The translations under genes and the position numbers were made by a program. Below, one piece after another: positions 1 to 8,417 of a stretch of DNA of 27,020 bases. The notes below the pieces were generated by a model. The model saw only the letters and a program-made list of their open reading frames with translations. It had not been told where the DNA came from and did no database searches. The stretch lies in the NCBI GenBank assembly GCA_025449775.1, contig JANWIS010000123.1, forward strand, positions 1-27,020, written 5' to 3'. Source of the DNA: Ignavibacteriaceae bacterium (GTDB lineage: Bacteria; Bacteroidota; Ignavibacteria; Ignavibacteriales; Ignavibacteriaceae). The first letter of the stretch is position 1; every line of letters starts with the position of its first letter.

Positions 1-1028
1 GTTAACTCTGTCAAAAGGAATCTGTAATTTGGTTGGGGATGGCTGCCCCAATGGTTACAAATATCATCAAGTAACTCACAGTATTCATTAGGATCTATCT
101 CAGGATTAGGTGAAGCATGAGTTTTTAATTTATCTACAAAATCCTCCATATCTTCTATATGTATTTTTGGAGGGTCACATCCACTATCATCACAGTGCGC
201 AATTATATAGGGAATAGGAATAGAATTTATTGTTTGACCTTCGTAATCCACGGAGTAACGGAAATTTACATGTCCCGTTGCTGGATCTGAACATATATAA
301 AGATTCCAGGTATAGCCGTCTAGCAAGTCCCAACTGGAAAGCGGTGTAAATCCTGCAAGTTGACCTTCCTGTTGGGGGTTAGATGGACAAACAGAAGAGG
401 TGCAAGCAACTGTATTATTAAATCCTTCTTCTTGTCGCTCAAAAGTAAAAGTAGGATAGTCATCATAATAATCACATTCAGGTAATTCAGGGCAATCTTC
501 ACAAGGTTCTGTACATTCAATTGGTGTTGTTGGACATAATCGAATCATACTAGAAAGCAGGCTTTCGTTCTCGGCTGGCTTCTCATTATTATCTCCTCCA
601 TATTGTATAGAATAATCCATATCATAGCAATATCCAGTGTGTTCCCATGTTCCAAAGCTAACCGGACACTTTACCCATTCCCCATTAATACAGGTGACTA
701 TGTCCAGACTAACCGGTGTTCCAGATGGTATATTATTCCAGTACATATAAACATAATCACCGATACTTCCGCCGCTTCCGGGACAATCATAATTTTCCCC
801 ATAGATAAAAACTGTTAGATCTCCAATATGTGCTATTACTTTGGTATACAAATATGTTGGATTTTTATAATACCACAAACGCAAAGTACCAAATTCCGGT
901 GTAGTTACAGATGTGCTTATAGCATCTGGAATTATTTCATCCAGCACAATCTCGTCTTTTATTACAACCTGAGAATAAATATTCAAGTTAAAAACTATAA
1001 AGATTAATAAAGTTATTCTTTTAAGCAT
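1..1028 (-). CDS. Secreted cysteine-rich protein of unknown function, C-terminus beyond the window edge
   Basis: An open frame runs without a stop from an ATG at 1028 to the left edge, giving 342 visible codons; the 3' end is missing. The N-terminus (MLKRITLLIFIVFNLNIYSQ) is a good Sec signal peptide, with cleavage likely near residue 20. AGAGGG lies a suitable distance before the ATG. The exported part has 16 cysteines in the visible portion, including a dense cluster CTEPCEDCPELPEC near residue 170, and it is rich in Tyr, Asp, Pro and Gly. Even cysteine content and a signal peptide suggest a disulfide-stabilised periplasmic or surface protein. I recognise no family. The adhesin/fibre-like or large-repeat possibility cannot be judged without the C-terminus, where a sorting domain would sit. 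It follows tag on the same strand but behind a likely terminator, so it is probably transcribed separately. Confidence 0.75.
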   Translation of the reverse strand, partial: MLKRITLLIFIVFNLNIYSQVVIKDEIVLDEIIPDAISTSVTTPEFGTLRLWYYKNPTYLYTKVIAHIGDLTVFIYGENYDCPGSGGSIGDYVYMYWNNIPSGTPVSLDIVTCINGEWVKCPVSFGTWEHTGYCYDMDYSIQYGGDNNEKPAENESLLSSMIRLCPTTPIECTEPCEDCPELPECDYYDDYPTFTFERQEEGFNNTVACTSSVCPSNPQQEGQLAGFTPLSSWDLLDGYTWNLYICSDPATGHVNFRYSVDYEGQTINSIPIPYIIAHCDDSGCDPPKIHIEDMEDFVDKLKTHASPNPEIDPNEYCELLDDICNHWGSHPQPNYRFLLTEL

Positions 1029-1168
1029 AGCAAGACCCTCTTTACAGATATGACACTGACGGTTTTAAGGAACAGTAAAGCGGGCAGCATTTAAGACTAT
1101 CTAATTACGAATAGACCTGTTACCCAAAACAGATTAAAATTAGTTTTAACAGCTATAAAAAAGTAAGT

Positions 1169-1203
1169 GAAAAAAAAAAATGAAAGTCAACAACTGACTT
1201 TTA
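1169..1203 (-). terminator. Likely intrinsic terminator of tag
   Basis: Directly after the tag stop codon the minus strand carries a 7-bp stem (AAAGTCA / TGACTTT, loop of 5 nt, about 1183-1201). It is followed within 3 nt by a run of at least ten T residues (1171-1180). The stem is AT-rich and therefore weak, but the arrangement and position are right. Confidence 0.5.
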
Positions 1204-1776
1204 CTTATATTTTGCCATAATCTCTCTATATCTGTAACAAATCCCAATATGGTCATTCACCATTCCTGTTGCTTGCATATGTGCATAAACAATTGTTGAG
1301 CCGACAAATTTAAATCCTCTTTTTCTCAAGTCGTCGCTTATTTTATCGGAGAGTATTGTTTTTGCCGGAATGTCTTTGATCGCTTTAAGTTTATTTTGAA
1401 TTGGCTTCCCGTTTACAAAGCTCCAGATGTATTTATCAAACGTTCCGAATTCTTCTCTAACCTTCAAAAATTCTTTTGCGTTTGTAATTGCTCCTTCTAT
1501 CTTCAATTTGTTCCTGATTATTCCTGCGTCCTTTAAAAGTGAATTGATTTTTTTCTTATCATATTTTGCAACTTTATTATAATCGAATTTATCGAATGCC
1601 TTTCGGAAGTTTTCTCTTTTGTGGAGGATTGTTCTCCAGCTTAATCCTGCCTGGAAACCTTCAAGTATCAGAAACTCAAAAAGTTTTCTGTCGTTGTGAA
1701 GAGGAACACCCCACTCTTTGTCGTGGTATTTAATCATTAATTTATCACCAGAAGGCCAGGGACATCGTTTTTTCAT
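1201..1776 (-). CDS. tag: DNA-3-methyladenine glycosylase I
   Basis: Base-excision repair enzyme that removes 3-methyladenine from alkylated DNA in the cytoplasm. At 191 aa it has the usual Tag length. The family hallmarks are present: RCPW at residues 4-7, YHDKEWGVP from 17, the FLILEGFQAGLSW segment that carries the catalytic-pocket glutamate (Glu39 here, Glu38 in the E. coli enzyme), and HMQATGMVNDH near the C-terminus. The four zinc ligands known from E. coli (Cys4, His17, His175, Cys179) correspond here to Cys5, His18, His176 and Cys180. The ATG at 1776 is preceded by ACGGAG. It is divergent from the radical SAM gene and appears to be a single-gene unit ending at the hairpin at 1169-1203. 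Confidence 0.95.
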   Translation of the reverse strand: MKKRCPWPSGDKLMIKYHDKEWGVPLHNDRKLFEFLILEGFQAGLSWRTILHKRENFRKAFDKFDYNKVAKYDKKKINSLLKDAGIIRNKLKIEGAITNAKEFLKVREEFGTFDKYIWSFVNGKPIQNKLKAIKDIPAKTILSDKISDDLRKRGFKFVGSTIVYAHMQATGMVNDHIGICYRYREIMAKYK

Positions 1777-1927
1777 TGGGACTCCGTTTTAATTTTATAA
1801 AAATGTAGGTGTTATTTTATAAATTTACAAAAGGATTAAAAAGTTGAATACAAATTGTTTCCTATTTTTGGACTGATCTAATTAATTGCTGATATCATTT
1901 TAAAAGTAAATAATAAGCTTTTTCAGA

Positions 1928-2947
1928 ATGACCTTCATTTCTTCTTATAAAAAGGTTCTTTCCTCAAACCAGTTTGGAGAAAGACTTCGCAAAGCTGATG
2001 CAATAATTAAAAGCTGTACAAGCTGTCCCAGGAATTGTCTTGCCGATAGAACGAACGGAGAATTCGGAACCTGTCAAAGCAGCGACCAGCCTGTTGTTTC
2101 ATCTTACACCCCTCACTTCGGTGAAGAGCCGGTTTTATCTGGAACAAGGGGTGCCGGAAATATTTTTTTCGGCAATTGCAATTTAAGATGTGATTACTGC
2201 CAGAACTTTGTCATCAGCCAGAACCCGAAAATTGAAAGAAGAAACGAAGTTTCTGTTGAAAGACTTTCTGATATTATGCTCGAACTCCAGAATAAAAGCT
2301 GCCACAACATTGGTCTGGTTTCTCCAACTCACTTCGCAGTTCCGATTCTAAAATCAATCAGGCTTGCAGCTGAAAAAGGATTGAATATTCCCATAATCTA
2401 TAACACGAACGGATATGATTCTGTTGAAGTTTTAAAACTTTATAAAGATGTGATTGACATTTACCTGCCGGATTTTAAATATGGGGACAATGTTAATGGC
2501 AGGCGCTTATCAAAGATTGATGATTACTTTGACAAATGTAAGCTTGCCGTGAAAGAAATGTACGAGCAGCTTGGCGATGAACTCATTTATGAAAACGGTG
2601 TGGTAGTAAGAGGATTAATAATCCGTCATCTTGTTTTACCAAATGGTTTAGCAGAGTCTGAAGAAGTATTTAAATTTATAAGCAGAGAGTTGGGCCCAAA
2701 AATTCATCTTTCTGTAATGGCACAATACTATCCTACGAACCGCGCTGAAAAAAATATTTTATTGAACAGGAATATTACATATACCGAATATTATCGTGTA
2801 GCTGAAATGCTGGATAAATACGGATTACATAATGGATGGGTACAGGAAATGGAAAGCAATGATTTTTATCGTCCGGATTTTAATGAAAACAGGGAAGATC
2901 CTTTTGGAAACCAAAAATTATTCCGGGCAGCATCAGCTGAGACTTGA
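1928..2947 (+). CDS. Radical SAM protein, PflX family (COG1313), function not established
   Basis: The 339-aa protein has the radical SAM 4Fe-4S motif CNLRCDYC (Cys84, Cys88, Cys91). It sits inside the PflX-type context IFFGNCNLRCDYCQNFVISQ, after PHFGEEPVLSG. Four further cysteines lie upstream (Cys30, Cys33, Cys37, Cys49, in CTSCPRNCLADR...GTC) and could bind a second cluster or zinc. Later family signatures are also present: GLVSPTHFAVPI, DIYLPDFKYG, RGLIIRHLVLPN and MAQYYPTNRA. These proteins resemble pyruvate formate-lyase activases, but no glycyl-radical enzyme is nearby and the substrate is unknown. The AmmeMemoRadiSam relatives have Memo/AMMECR1 partners, which are not visible here. 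No clear ribosome binding site precedes the ATG, which is common in this genome. Convergent with the POT transporter, 30 bp apart. Confidence 0.87.
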   Translation: MTFISSYKKVLSSNQFGERLRKADAIIKSCTSCPRNCLADRTNGEFGTCQSSDQPVVSSYTPHFGEEPVLSGTRGAGNIFFGNCNLRCDYCQNFVISQNPKIERRNEVSVERLSDIMLELQNKSCHNIGLVSPTHFAVPILKSIRLAAEKGLNIPIIYNTNGYDSVEVLKLYKDVIDIYLPDFKYGDNVNGRRLSKIDDYFDKCKLAVKEMYEQLGDELIYENGVVVRGLIIRHLVLPNGLAESEEVFKFISRELGPKIHLSVMAQYYPTNRAEKNILLNRNITYTEYYRVAEMLDKYGLHNGWVQEMESNDFYRPDFNENREDPFGNQKLFRAASAET

Positions 2948-2977
2948 TTTCGTTCGAAGAAGCTGAATTAAAATTAT

Positions 2978-4264
2978 TTAATACTTTTTCGGTGCAAGAA
3001 ATTTATTATATAAAAGCAGCCCTATCATCGTAACCACACCTATCATTGAAAAAATAATCCAGAGTGTTCTCGGTTGATTTAATTTATCAATAAAATGTAC
3101 GAAAAGATTTGCGCCAAGTATTCCCCCAATAAAACTTCCAAGCACACCGTACAAAAATGCATAGCCAAGATAGAGCGCTTTTTTATCTTCCGGTGCAATC
3201 AGTCCGACATAGCTGATATACTTCGGGTGTGCAGTCATTTCGCCGATTGAGAAGATTACGATTCCAAGTATAAAAACCCAAATGCTCGTATCGATTGCTA
3301 AAATTGCCATCCCGACAGTTCCCATCGCAATGCCTGTTATCATTGTTGGAAGCGCCTTAGTGTGTTTAACTATGTTTGAAATTACAATCTGAAGCAGAAT
3401 TATTGTTCCGGCATTTATTACTGTAACATGCTCTATATCAAATTTCCATTCCATGTTAATTCCAACTGATGAAAAAATCCCGTTAACAAAATTATTTAGA
3501 GTTCCAGCATCAACATATTTTTGAACATACCACAGCACTGAATCGAACTGTTGAAAATAGAGAATCCAGAAACCCGAATAAATAACAATCAATCCGATAA
3601 ACTTTACATCGGTTAAAACCATCGCTGCGCCCTTGAGAACCTCGACAATTGTTTTTGTGTTTTCCGGCTTTTTCGGTTCTTTATATAAAAGAAAAGTTGG
3701 AATTAACATCACTATAGTTCCTATTGCTGAAGCCATCATTACATATTGCCATCCAAAATTATTTTTTAAGTAAGGAACAAGTATTAATGGGAACAAAAAC
3801 GCACCAAGATTTATTGACCAATAAAAAATTCCAAAGCCAAGCGTGCTGTTGCCTTCATTCGTTTCTCTTGCAATCGTTCCGGAAATCATCGGCTTAAAAG
3901 CTCCTGCACCAAAAGCCATTATTATCAAGCTTGCAAAGACCATTGCATATTCTGTTGTCTGGCTTGTTAAAAAGTAACCGAGACCTAAAAAAATAAAGGC
4001 AAACACCAATGTTTTTTTATATCCAAACCTTTCTCCGATTGCACCGGAAAGAATTGGGAGAATATAAAGAAGCGGCTGAATGGTGCTCTTTATAACTCCA
4101 ACACTTTCTTTCGTAAAACTGAGCTGATCCGTCATATACACAGACAGGATACTCATCATTCCATAATAAGATCCGCGTTCAAAAAATTCCATTAAGATAA
4201 CTACCCAGTAATTTTTTGTAAAGGATGTGAGGCCTGATTTTGTATCTGGTGTTTTGTCGGTCAT
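2978..4264 (-). CDS. POT/PTR-family (MFS) proton-coupled transporter, probably for oligopeptides
   Basis: A 428-aa polytopic membrane protein with about 12 hydrophobic segments. It carries the proton-dependent oligopeptide transporter signatures in order: ExxERxxYYG at residues 26-35, GAIGERFGYKK at 74-84 (MFS loop 2-3), GAGAFKPMISG at 119-129 and FYWSINLGA at 147-155. POT proteins use the proton gradient to import di- and tripeptides, and some family members carry other solutes, so the exact substrate is inferred. It lies 102 bp downstream of metH on the same strand with no strong terminator visible between. Read-through from the SAM-I-controlled metH transcript is therefore possible, and would make sense for a peptide (methionine-source) importer. 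No convincing ribosome binding site is seen. Confidence 0.83.
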   Translation of the reverse strand: MTDKTPDTKSGLTSFTKNYWVVILMEFFERGSYYGMMSILSVYMTDQLSFTKESVGVIKSTIQPLLYILPILSGAIGERFGYKKTLVFAFIFLGLGYFLTSQTTEYAMVFASLIIMAFGAGAFKPMISGTIARETNEGNSTLGFGIFYWSINLGAFLFPLILVPYLKNNFGWQYVMMASAIGTIVMLIPTFLLYKEPKKPENTKTIVEVLKGAAMVLTDVKFIGLIVIYSGFWILYFQQFDSVLWYVQKYVDAGTLNNFVNGIFSSVGINMEWKFDIEHVTVINAGTIILLQIVISNIVKHTKALPTMITGIAMGTVGMAILAIDTSIWVFILGIVIFSIGEMTAHPKYISYVGLIAPEDKKALYLGYAFLYGVLGSFIGGILGANLFVHFIDKLNQPRTLWIIFSMIGVVTMIGLLLYNKFLAPKKY

Positions 4265-4366
4265 AAATTGCTTTCGATTATGGAGAGAGCTATTATTTTT
4301 GTTGGGTAAATTTAGAGCCTGTGTTTGATTTCAGCAAACCAACAATAGCTTGTTCGATAAAAACTT

Positions 4367-7300
4367 TTAATAGTTGAGAATGGGACCAAGCCATTTTTCA
4401 GTTTCCTCAATGCTCATACCTTTTCTTCTGTGATAATCTATTACCTGGTCTTTCTGAATTTTTCCAACGGCAAAATATTTTGATTCGGGATGCGAGAAAT
4501 ACAAACCACAAACACTTGCAGCAGGATACATTGCCAGGCTTTCTGTCAGTTTTATACCGGTGTTTTTTTCTGCTTCTAGCAGTGAGAAAATAATTTCCTT
4601 CTCGGTATGATCAGGCTGGGCAGGATATCCGGGAGCCGGACGAATTCCAATATAATTTTCTTTAATTAATTCTTCATTAGAATAATTTTCATTATCGGCA
4701 TATCCCCAATAATTTTTTCTTACAATTTCGTGAAGATGTTCTGCAAAAGCTTCCGCAAACCTGTCGGCGATTGCTTTAACCATGATGCTGTTGTAATCGT
4801 CGTGCTCTTTTTCAAACTTATCAATTAGTTTTTCAATTCCGACTCCGGTTGTAACTGCGAACATTCCTATATAATCTTCAATTTCGGTTCCTTTCGGGGC
4901 AATAAAATCTGCTAACGCAGTGTTGGGCTCGCTTCCAGATTTTTGTGACTGCTGTCTTATTGTGTGTAAAACCCGGCTGACCCTGCTTCTTGTTCCGTCT
5001 GTGTATATTTCAATGTCATCAATACCAACTGAATTGGCAGGATAAATTCCAAAGACACCGTTTGCGATAATAAGTTTTTCTGAAATTACTCTGTCCAATA
5101 ATTTATTTGCATCCTCAAAAAGTTTTTTTGCCTCGACGCCAACATTCTTGTTATCAAAGATTGATGGGTATTTGCCTTTTAGCTCCCACGTCATAAAGAA
5201 AGGTGTCCAGTCAATATAGTCACGCAGCTTTGACAACGGAAAATCATTCAGCACTGTTAAACCGAGTTTCTTTGGTTTAGTAATATTAGTTTTATTCCAA
5301 TCGATCTTTAATTTGTTTGCTCTGGCTTGTTCAAGCGATATAAAATTCTTTCCGGATTTTCGCTTTGCATAATCTTCACGAAGATTTATGTACTCATTCC
5401 TGTAAGAATCAATAAACTTATTACGTTCCGATTCAACTTTGTTCAGAAGATTTGAAACCACTGGTACGCTACGCGATGCATCGAGAACATGAATAACTGC
5501 TCCATTATAGTTTGGTGCAATTTTAACCGCAGTATGAATGCGTGACGTTGTTGCGCCTCCAATTAATAAAGGAAGATTTATTTTTCTCCGTTCCATTTCT
5601 TTTGCTACGTGAACCATTTCATCGAGTGATGGAGTTATTAATCCGCTCAAGCCAATTACGTCAACTTTTTCATCAATCGCTGTTTGAAGAATTTTTTCTG
5701 TGTGTACCATTACACCAAGATCTATCACCTTGTAATTGTTACAACCAAGAACAACGCCAACAATATTCTTGCCTATATCGTGAACATCTCCTTTAACAGT
5801 TGCCATTAAAATTTTTCCTTGTTCGCGGCTGCTTTTATTTTTTTCTTTCTCCGCTTCTATATAAGGAATAAGTATTGCGACTGCCTTTTTCATCACCCGT
5901 GCACTTTTAACTACCTGCGGCAAAAACATCTTTCCTGCCCCAAACAGATCACCGACTACGTTCATTCCTTCCATCAGCGGACCTTCAATTACTTCAATGG
6001 GCTGTGGATATTTTAATCTTGCCTCTTCAACATCTTCATCTATGTAATCTACAATTCCTTTTATCAGCGCATGTTTTAATCTTTCTTCAACGGGAGAGTT
6101 TCTCCAGTCTTCTTTCTTCTCTTCAGCTTTATCTTTTTTCTTTATTGTTTCTGCAAATTCAATTAATCTTTCTGTTGAATCCGGTTTTCTGTTTAGAATT
6201 ACATCTTCAACTTTTTCAAGAAGTTCTTTCGAGATTTCCTCATAAACTTCCAGCTGGCCGGCATTTACAATTCCCATATCCATCCCGGCTTTGATCGCAT
6301 GAAAAAGAAAAGCTGAATGCATTGCTTCTCTCACAATATCATTTCCTCTGAATGAGAACGAAAGATTGCTTACACCTCCGCTGACTTTAGCCAAAGGAAG
6401 ATTTTGTTTAATCCATTTTGTTGCTTCAATATAATCGACCGCATAGTTGTTGTGTTCTTCAATTCCGGTTGCAATTGCAAGTATGTTCGGATCAAAAATT
6501 ATATCCTGCGGAGGAAAACCAACTTTGCTTGTAAGAATTTTGTATGCTCGTTCACAAATTTCTATTTTACGTTGATATGAATCAGCCTGTCCTTTTTCAT
6601 CGAAAGCCATTATAATAACTGCGGCACCGCTGTTTAATACTTTTTTAGCATGCTCAATAAAAACTTCTTCGCCTTCTTTAAGAGAAATTGAGTTTACAAT
6701 TCCTTTGCCCTGCAAACATTTTAATCCTGCCTCAATAACTGACCATTTTGAGGAATCGACCATTACCGGAAGCTTTGCAATATCAGGTTCGGCTTCAAGA
6801 AGATTAATAAATTTTGTCATTGCGGCTTCTGAATCAAGCATGCCCTCGTCCATATTAATATCAAGAACCTGGGCTCCGTTCTCCACCTGATCGCGGGCAA
6901 CTGAAAGGGCTTCATCATAATTGTTTTCTTTTATTAGCCGTGCAAATTTTTTAGACCCGGTAACGTTTGTCCTTTCGCCTATATTCATAAAATTTGAATC
7001 CGGGCGGAGTGTAACTGGTTCAAGTCCGCTTAACTTCAAATGCGGTTCTTTTCTTTCAGGAATGCGTGGCTTATACTTTTTTACAATTTTCGCAATTGCG
7101 TTTATATGATCAGGAGTCGTACCGCAGCAACCACCGACTATATTCACAAACCCACTCTGAAGAAAATCTTCCAATGTTCCGGCCATAGTTTCAGGCGTTT
7201 CATCATAGCCACCCATTTCATTCGGCAGGCCAGCATTTGGATAGACAGATAAAAATTTATCAGAAACATTTGACAGGTCTTCAACAAAGGGCCGAAGCTG

Positions 7301-8059
7301 TTTTGCACCAAGAGAACAGTTTAATCCTATGCTCAAAATATTTTTTGCGTGAGAAATAGAAATATAAAAAGCTTCTGCCGTCTGCCCGGATAAAGTTCGT
7401 CCGCTCTGATCAACAATAGTTCCTGAAATCATTAGCGGAAGCTGAATTCCTTTTTCATCAAGATATCTCTGTACTGCAATGATAGCAGCTTTTGAGTTTA
7501 ATGTATCAAAAATTGTTTCGATGAGCATTATATCTGCACCGCCATCAATTAAACCACGAGCCTGATCATAATAAGCATTAACCATTTCATCGAAAGTTAT
7601 TGCGCGGAAACCAGGATCGTTCACATTAGGAGAAAGTGAGAGTGCTTTATTTGTTGGACCGAAAGCACCGGCAATAAATCTTGGTTTGTCCGGATCTTTT
7701 TTATTGAATTCTGCCGCAACTTCTTTTGCTATTTTAGCCGAAGCCAGATTTATTTCGTATGCAAGATGTTCTGTATGATAATCTGCCTGAGATATTGCCG
7801 TTCCATTAAAAGTATTAGTCTCAACAATATCGGCACCAGCTATAAAGTATTCGCGGTGAATATTTTTAATAATTTCCGGCTGGGTTAATGAAAGAAGATC
7901 ATTATTCCCTTTCAGATCATGCGGATGTTCTTTAAATAAATTTCCGCGGAAATCCGACTCGCCGAGATTATATCTCTGGATCATCGTTCCCATTGCACCA
8001 TCGAGAAGAAGAATTCTTTCTGTTAATAGTTTTGTCAATATTTCAAAAGTTGATTTCAT
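4367..8059 (-). CDS. metH: Cobalamin-dependent methionine synthase
   Basis: Transfers the methyl group of 5-methyltetrahydrofolate to homocysteine through methylcobalamin; cytoplasmic, last step of methionine synthesis and of SAM recycling. All four modules are present in 1230 aa (E. coli has 1227). The homocysteine domain starts with LLDGAMGTMIQRY (from residue 18), and its zinc ligands are Cys248, Cys311 and Cys312 (GLNCSLG, GGCCGT). The pterin domain begins at NIGERTNVTGSKKF (from 359). The B12-binding domain has DVHDIGKN with the axial histidine at residue 760 (E. coli His759). The C-terminal reactivation domain has RPAPGYPAQPDH. No truncation or frameshift is seen. It is preceded by a SAM-I riboswitch and terminator. 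The ATG lies about 15 bp past the T-run and has no clear Shine-Dalgarno sequence. Confidence 0.98.
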   Translation of the reverse strand: MKSTFEILTKLLTERILLLDGAMGTMIQRYNLGESDFRGNLFKEHPHDLKGNNDLLSLTQPEIIKNIHREYFIAGADIVETNTFNGTAISQADYHTEHLAYEINLASAKIAKEVAAEFNKKDPDKPRFIAGAFGPTNKALSLSPNVNDPGFRAITFDEMVNAYYDQARGLIDGGADIMLIETIFDTLNSKAAIIAVQRYLDEKGIQLPLMISGTIVDQSGRTLSGQTAEAFYISISHAKNILSIGLNCSLGAKQLRPFVEDLSNVSDKFLSVYPNAGLPNEMGGYDETPETMAGTLEDFLQSGFVNIVGGCCGTTPDHINAIAKIVKKYKPRIPERKEPHLKLSGLEPVTLRPDSNFMNIGERTNVTGSKKFARLIKENNYDEALSVARDQVENGAQVLDINMDEGMLDSEAAMTKFINLLEAEPDIAKLPVMVDSSKWSVIEAGLKCLQGKGIVNSISLKEGEEVFIEHAKKVLNSGAAVIIMAFDEKGQADSYQRKIEICERAYKILTSKVGFPPQDIIFDPNILAIATGIEEHNNYAVDYIEATKWIKQNLPLAKVSGGVSNLSFSFRGNDIVREAMHSAFLFHAIKAGMDMGIVNAGQLEVYEEISKELLEKVEDVILNRKPDSTERLIEFAETIKKKDKAEEKKEDWRNSPVEERLKHALIKGIVDYIDEDVEEARLKYPQPIEVIEGPLMEGMNVVGDLFGAGKMFLPQVVKSARVMKKAVAILIPYIEAEKEKNKSSREQGKILMATVKGDVHDIGKNIVGVVLGCNNYKVIDLGVMVHTEKILQTAIDEKVDVIGLSGLITPSLDEMVHVAKEMERRKINLPLLIGGATTSRIHTAVKIAPNYNGAVIHVLDASRSVPVVSNLLNKVESERNKFIDSYRNEYINLREDYAKRKSGKNFISLEQARANKLKIDWNKTNITKPKKLGLTVLNDFPLSKLRDYIDWTPFFMTWELKGKYPSIFDNKNVGVEAKKLFEDANKLLDRVISEKLIIANGVFGIYPANSVGIDDIEIYTDGTRSRVSRVLHTIRQQSQKSGSEPNTALADFIAPKGTEIEDYIGMFAVTTGVGIEKLIDKFEKEHDDYNSIMVKAIADRFAEAFAEHLHEIVRKNYWGYADNENYSNEELIKENYIGIRPAPGYPAQPDHTEKEIIFSLLEAEKNTGIKLTESLAMYPAASVCGLYFSHPESKYFAVGKIQKDQVIDYHRRKGMSIEETEKWLGPILNY

Positions 8060-8074
8060 AGTAATCTGTTTAAA

Positions 8075-8109
8075 ATTAAAAAACCTCTTCAGATGATTAG
8101 AAGAGGTTT
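8075..8109 (-). terminator. Intrinsic terminator of the metH riboswitch (expression platform)
   Basis: On the minus strand, between the SAM-I aptamer and metH, a 10-bp perfect stem (AAACCTCTTC / GAAGAGGTTT; arms at 8100-8109 and 8081-8090, 9-nt loop) runs directly into TTTTTTAATTTT. This is a textbook intrinsic terminator placed 16 bp before the metH start. Transcription should stop here when SAM is bound to the upstream aptamer. The antiterminator pairing was not resolved by eye. Confidence 0.9.
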
Positions 8110-8124
8110 AAATTTCATCTTCGT

Positions 8125-8243
8125 CTCATCTTTCCTCCCGTTAAAATCGGAAGGCAGGATTTAGCACCTGTCATCCCGAAAAAAATCGGGACCGGTTGCT
8201 ACGGTATCACCGGGCCTGTTCCCTACTCCGTTCTTGATAAGTA
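8125..8243 (-). ncRNA. SAM-I (S-box) riboswitch controlling metH
   Basis: Read on the minus strand, the leader shows the S-box consensus blocks in order. The P1 5' arm CTTATC is at 8236-8241 and continues into CTTATCAAGAACGGAG. Next come GGGAACAGGCCCGGTGATAC and GCAACC (core and kink-turn region), then a stem CCCGAT / ATCGGG-type hairpin, then GGTGCTAAATCCTGCC (P3/P4 core). The P1 3' arm GATGAG at 8125-8130 pairs with CTTATC with one G-T wobble. The family binds S-adenosylmethionine and shuts off methionine and SAM biosynthesis genes; the terminator at 8075-8109 is the off switch. This explains most of the 358-bp gap between metH and hldD. A short open frame across it (8161-8403) is not needed. 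Confidence 0.93.
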
Positions 8244-8417
8244 TTTTTTTTAAAGAACTTAGAAAAACTGATTTAAATATATCAATTATTGATACGTTGT
8301 CAATAAGGATCAATAAACAAATCAAATCTCTACTTATGCAAATTCTTTGAAAACGTATTGAAATATAGCTAAATTGCTTCCGATTATAAACATACTTATC
8401 CATCTAAAGGGATCGAA

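Noticed and set aside
5542..7252. Several plus-strand frames inside metH
   Set aside because: Antisense shadows of a complete, well-conserved metH; no ribosome binding sites or recognisable protein features.
8110..8260. Cobalamin riboswitch in front of metH
   Set aside because: The conserved blocks match the SAM-I class, and the B12-box sequence is not seen.
8161..8403. 80-aa open frame on the minus strand upstream of metH
   Set aside because: It covers the SAM-I riboswitch aptamer and its 5' leader; its peptide resembles no protein and the RNA signal explains the sequence.
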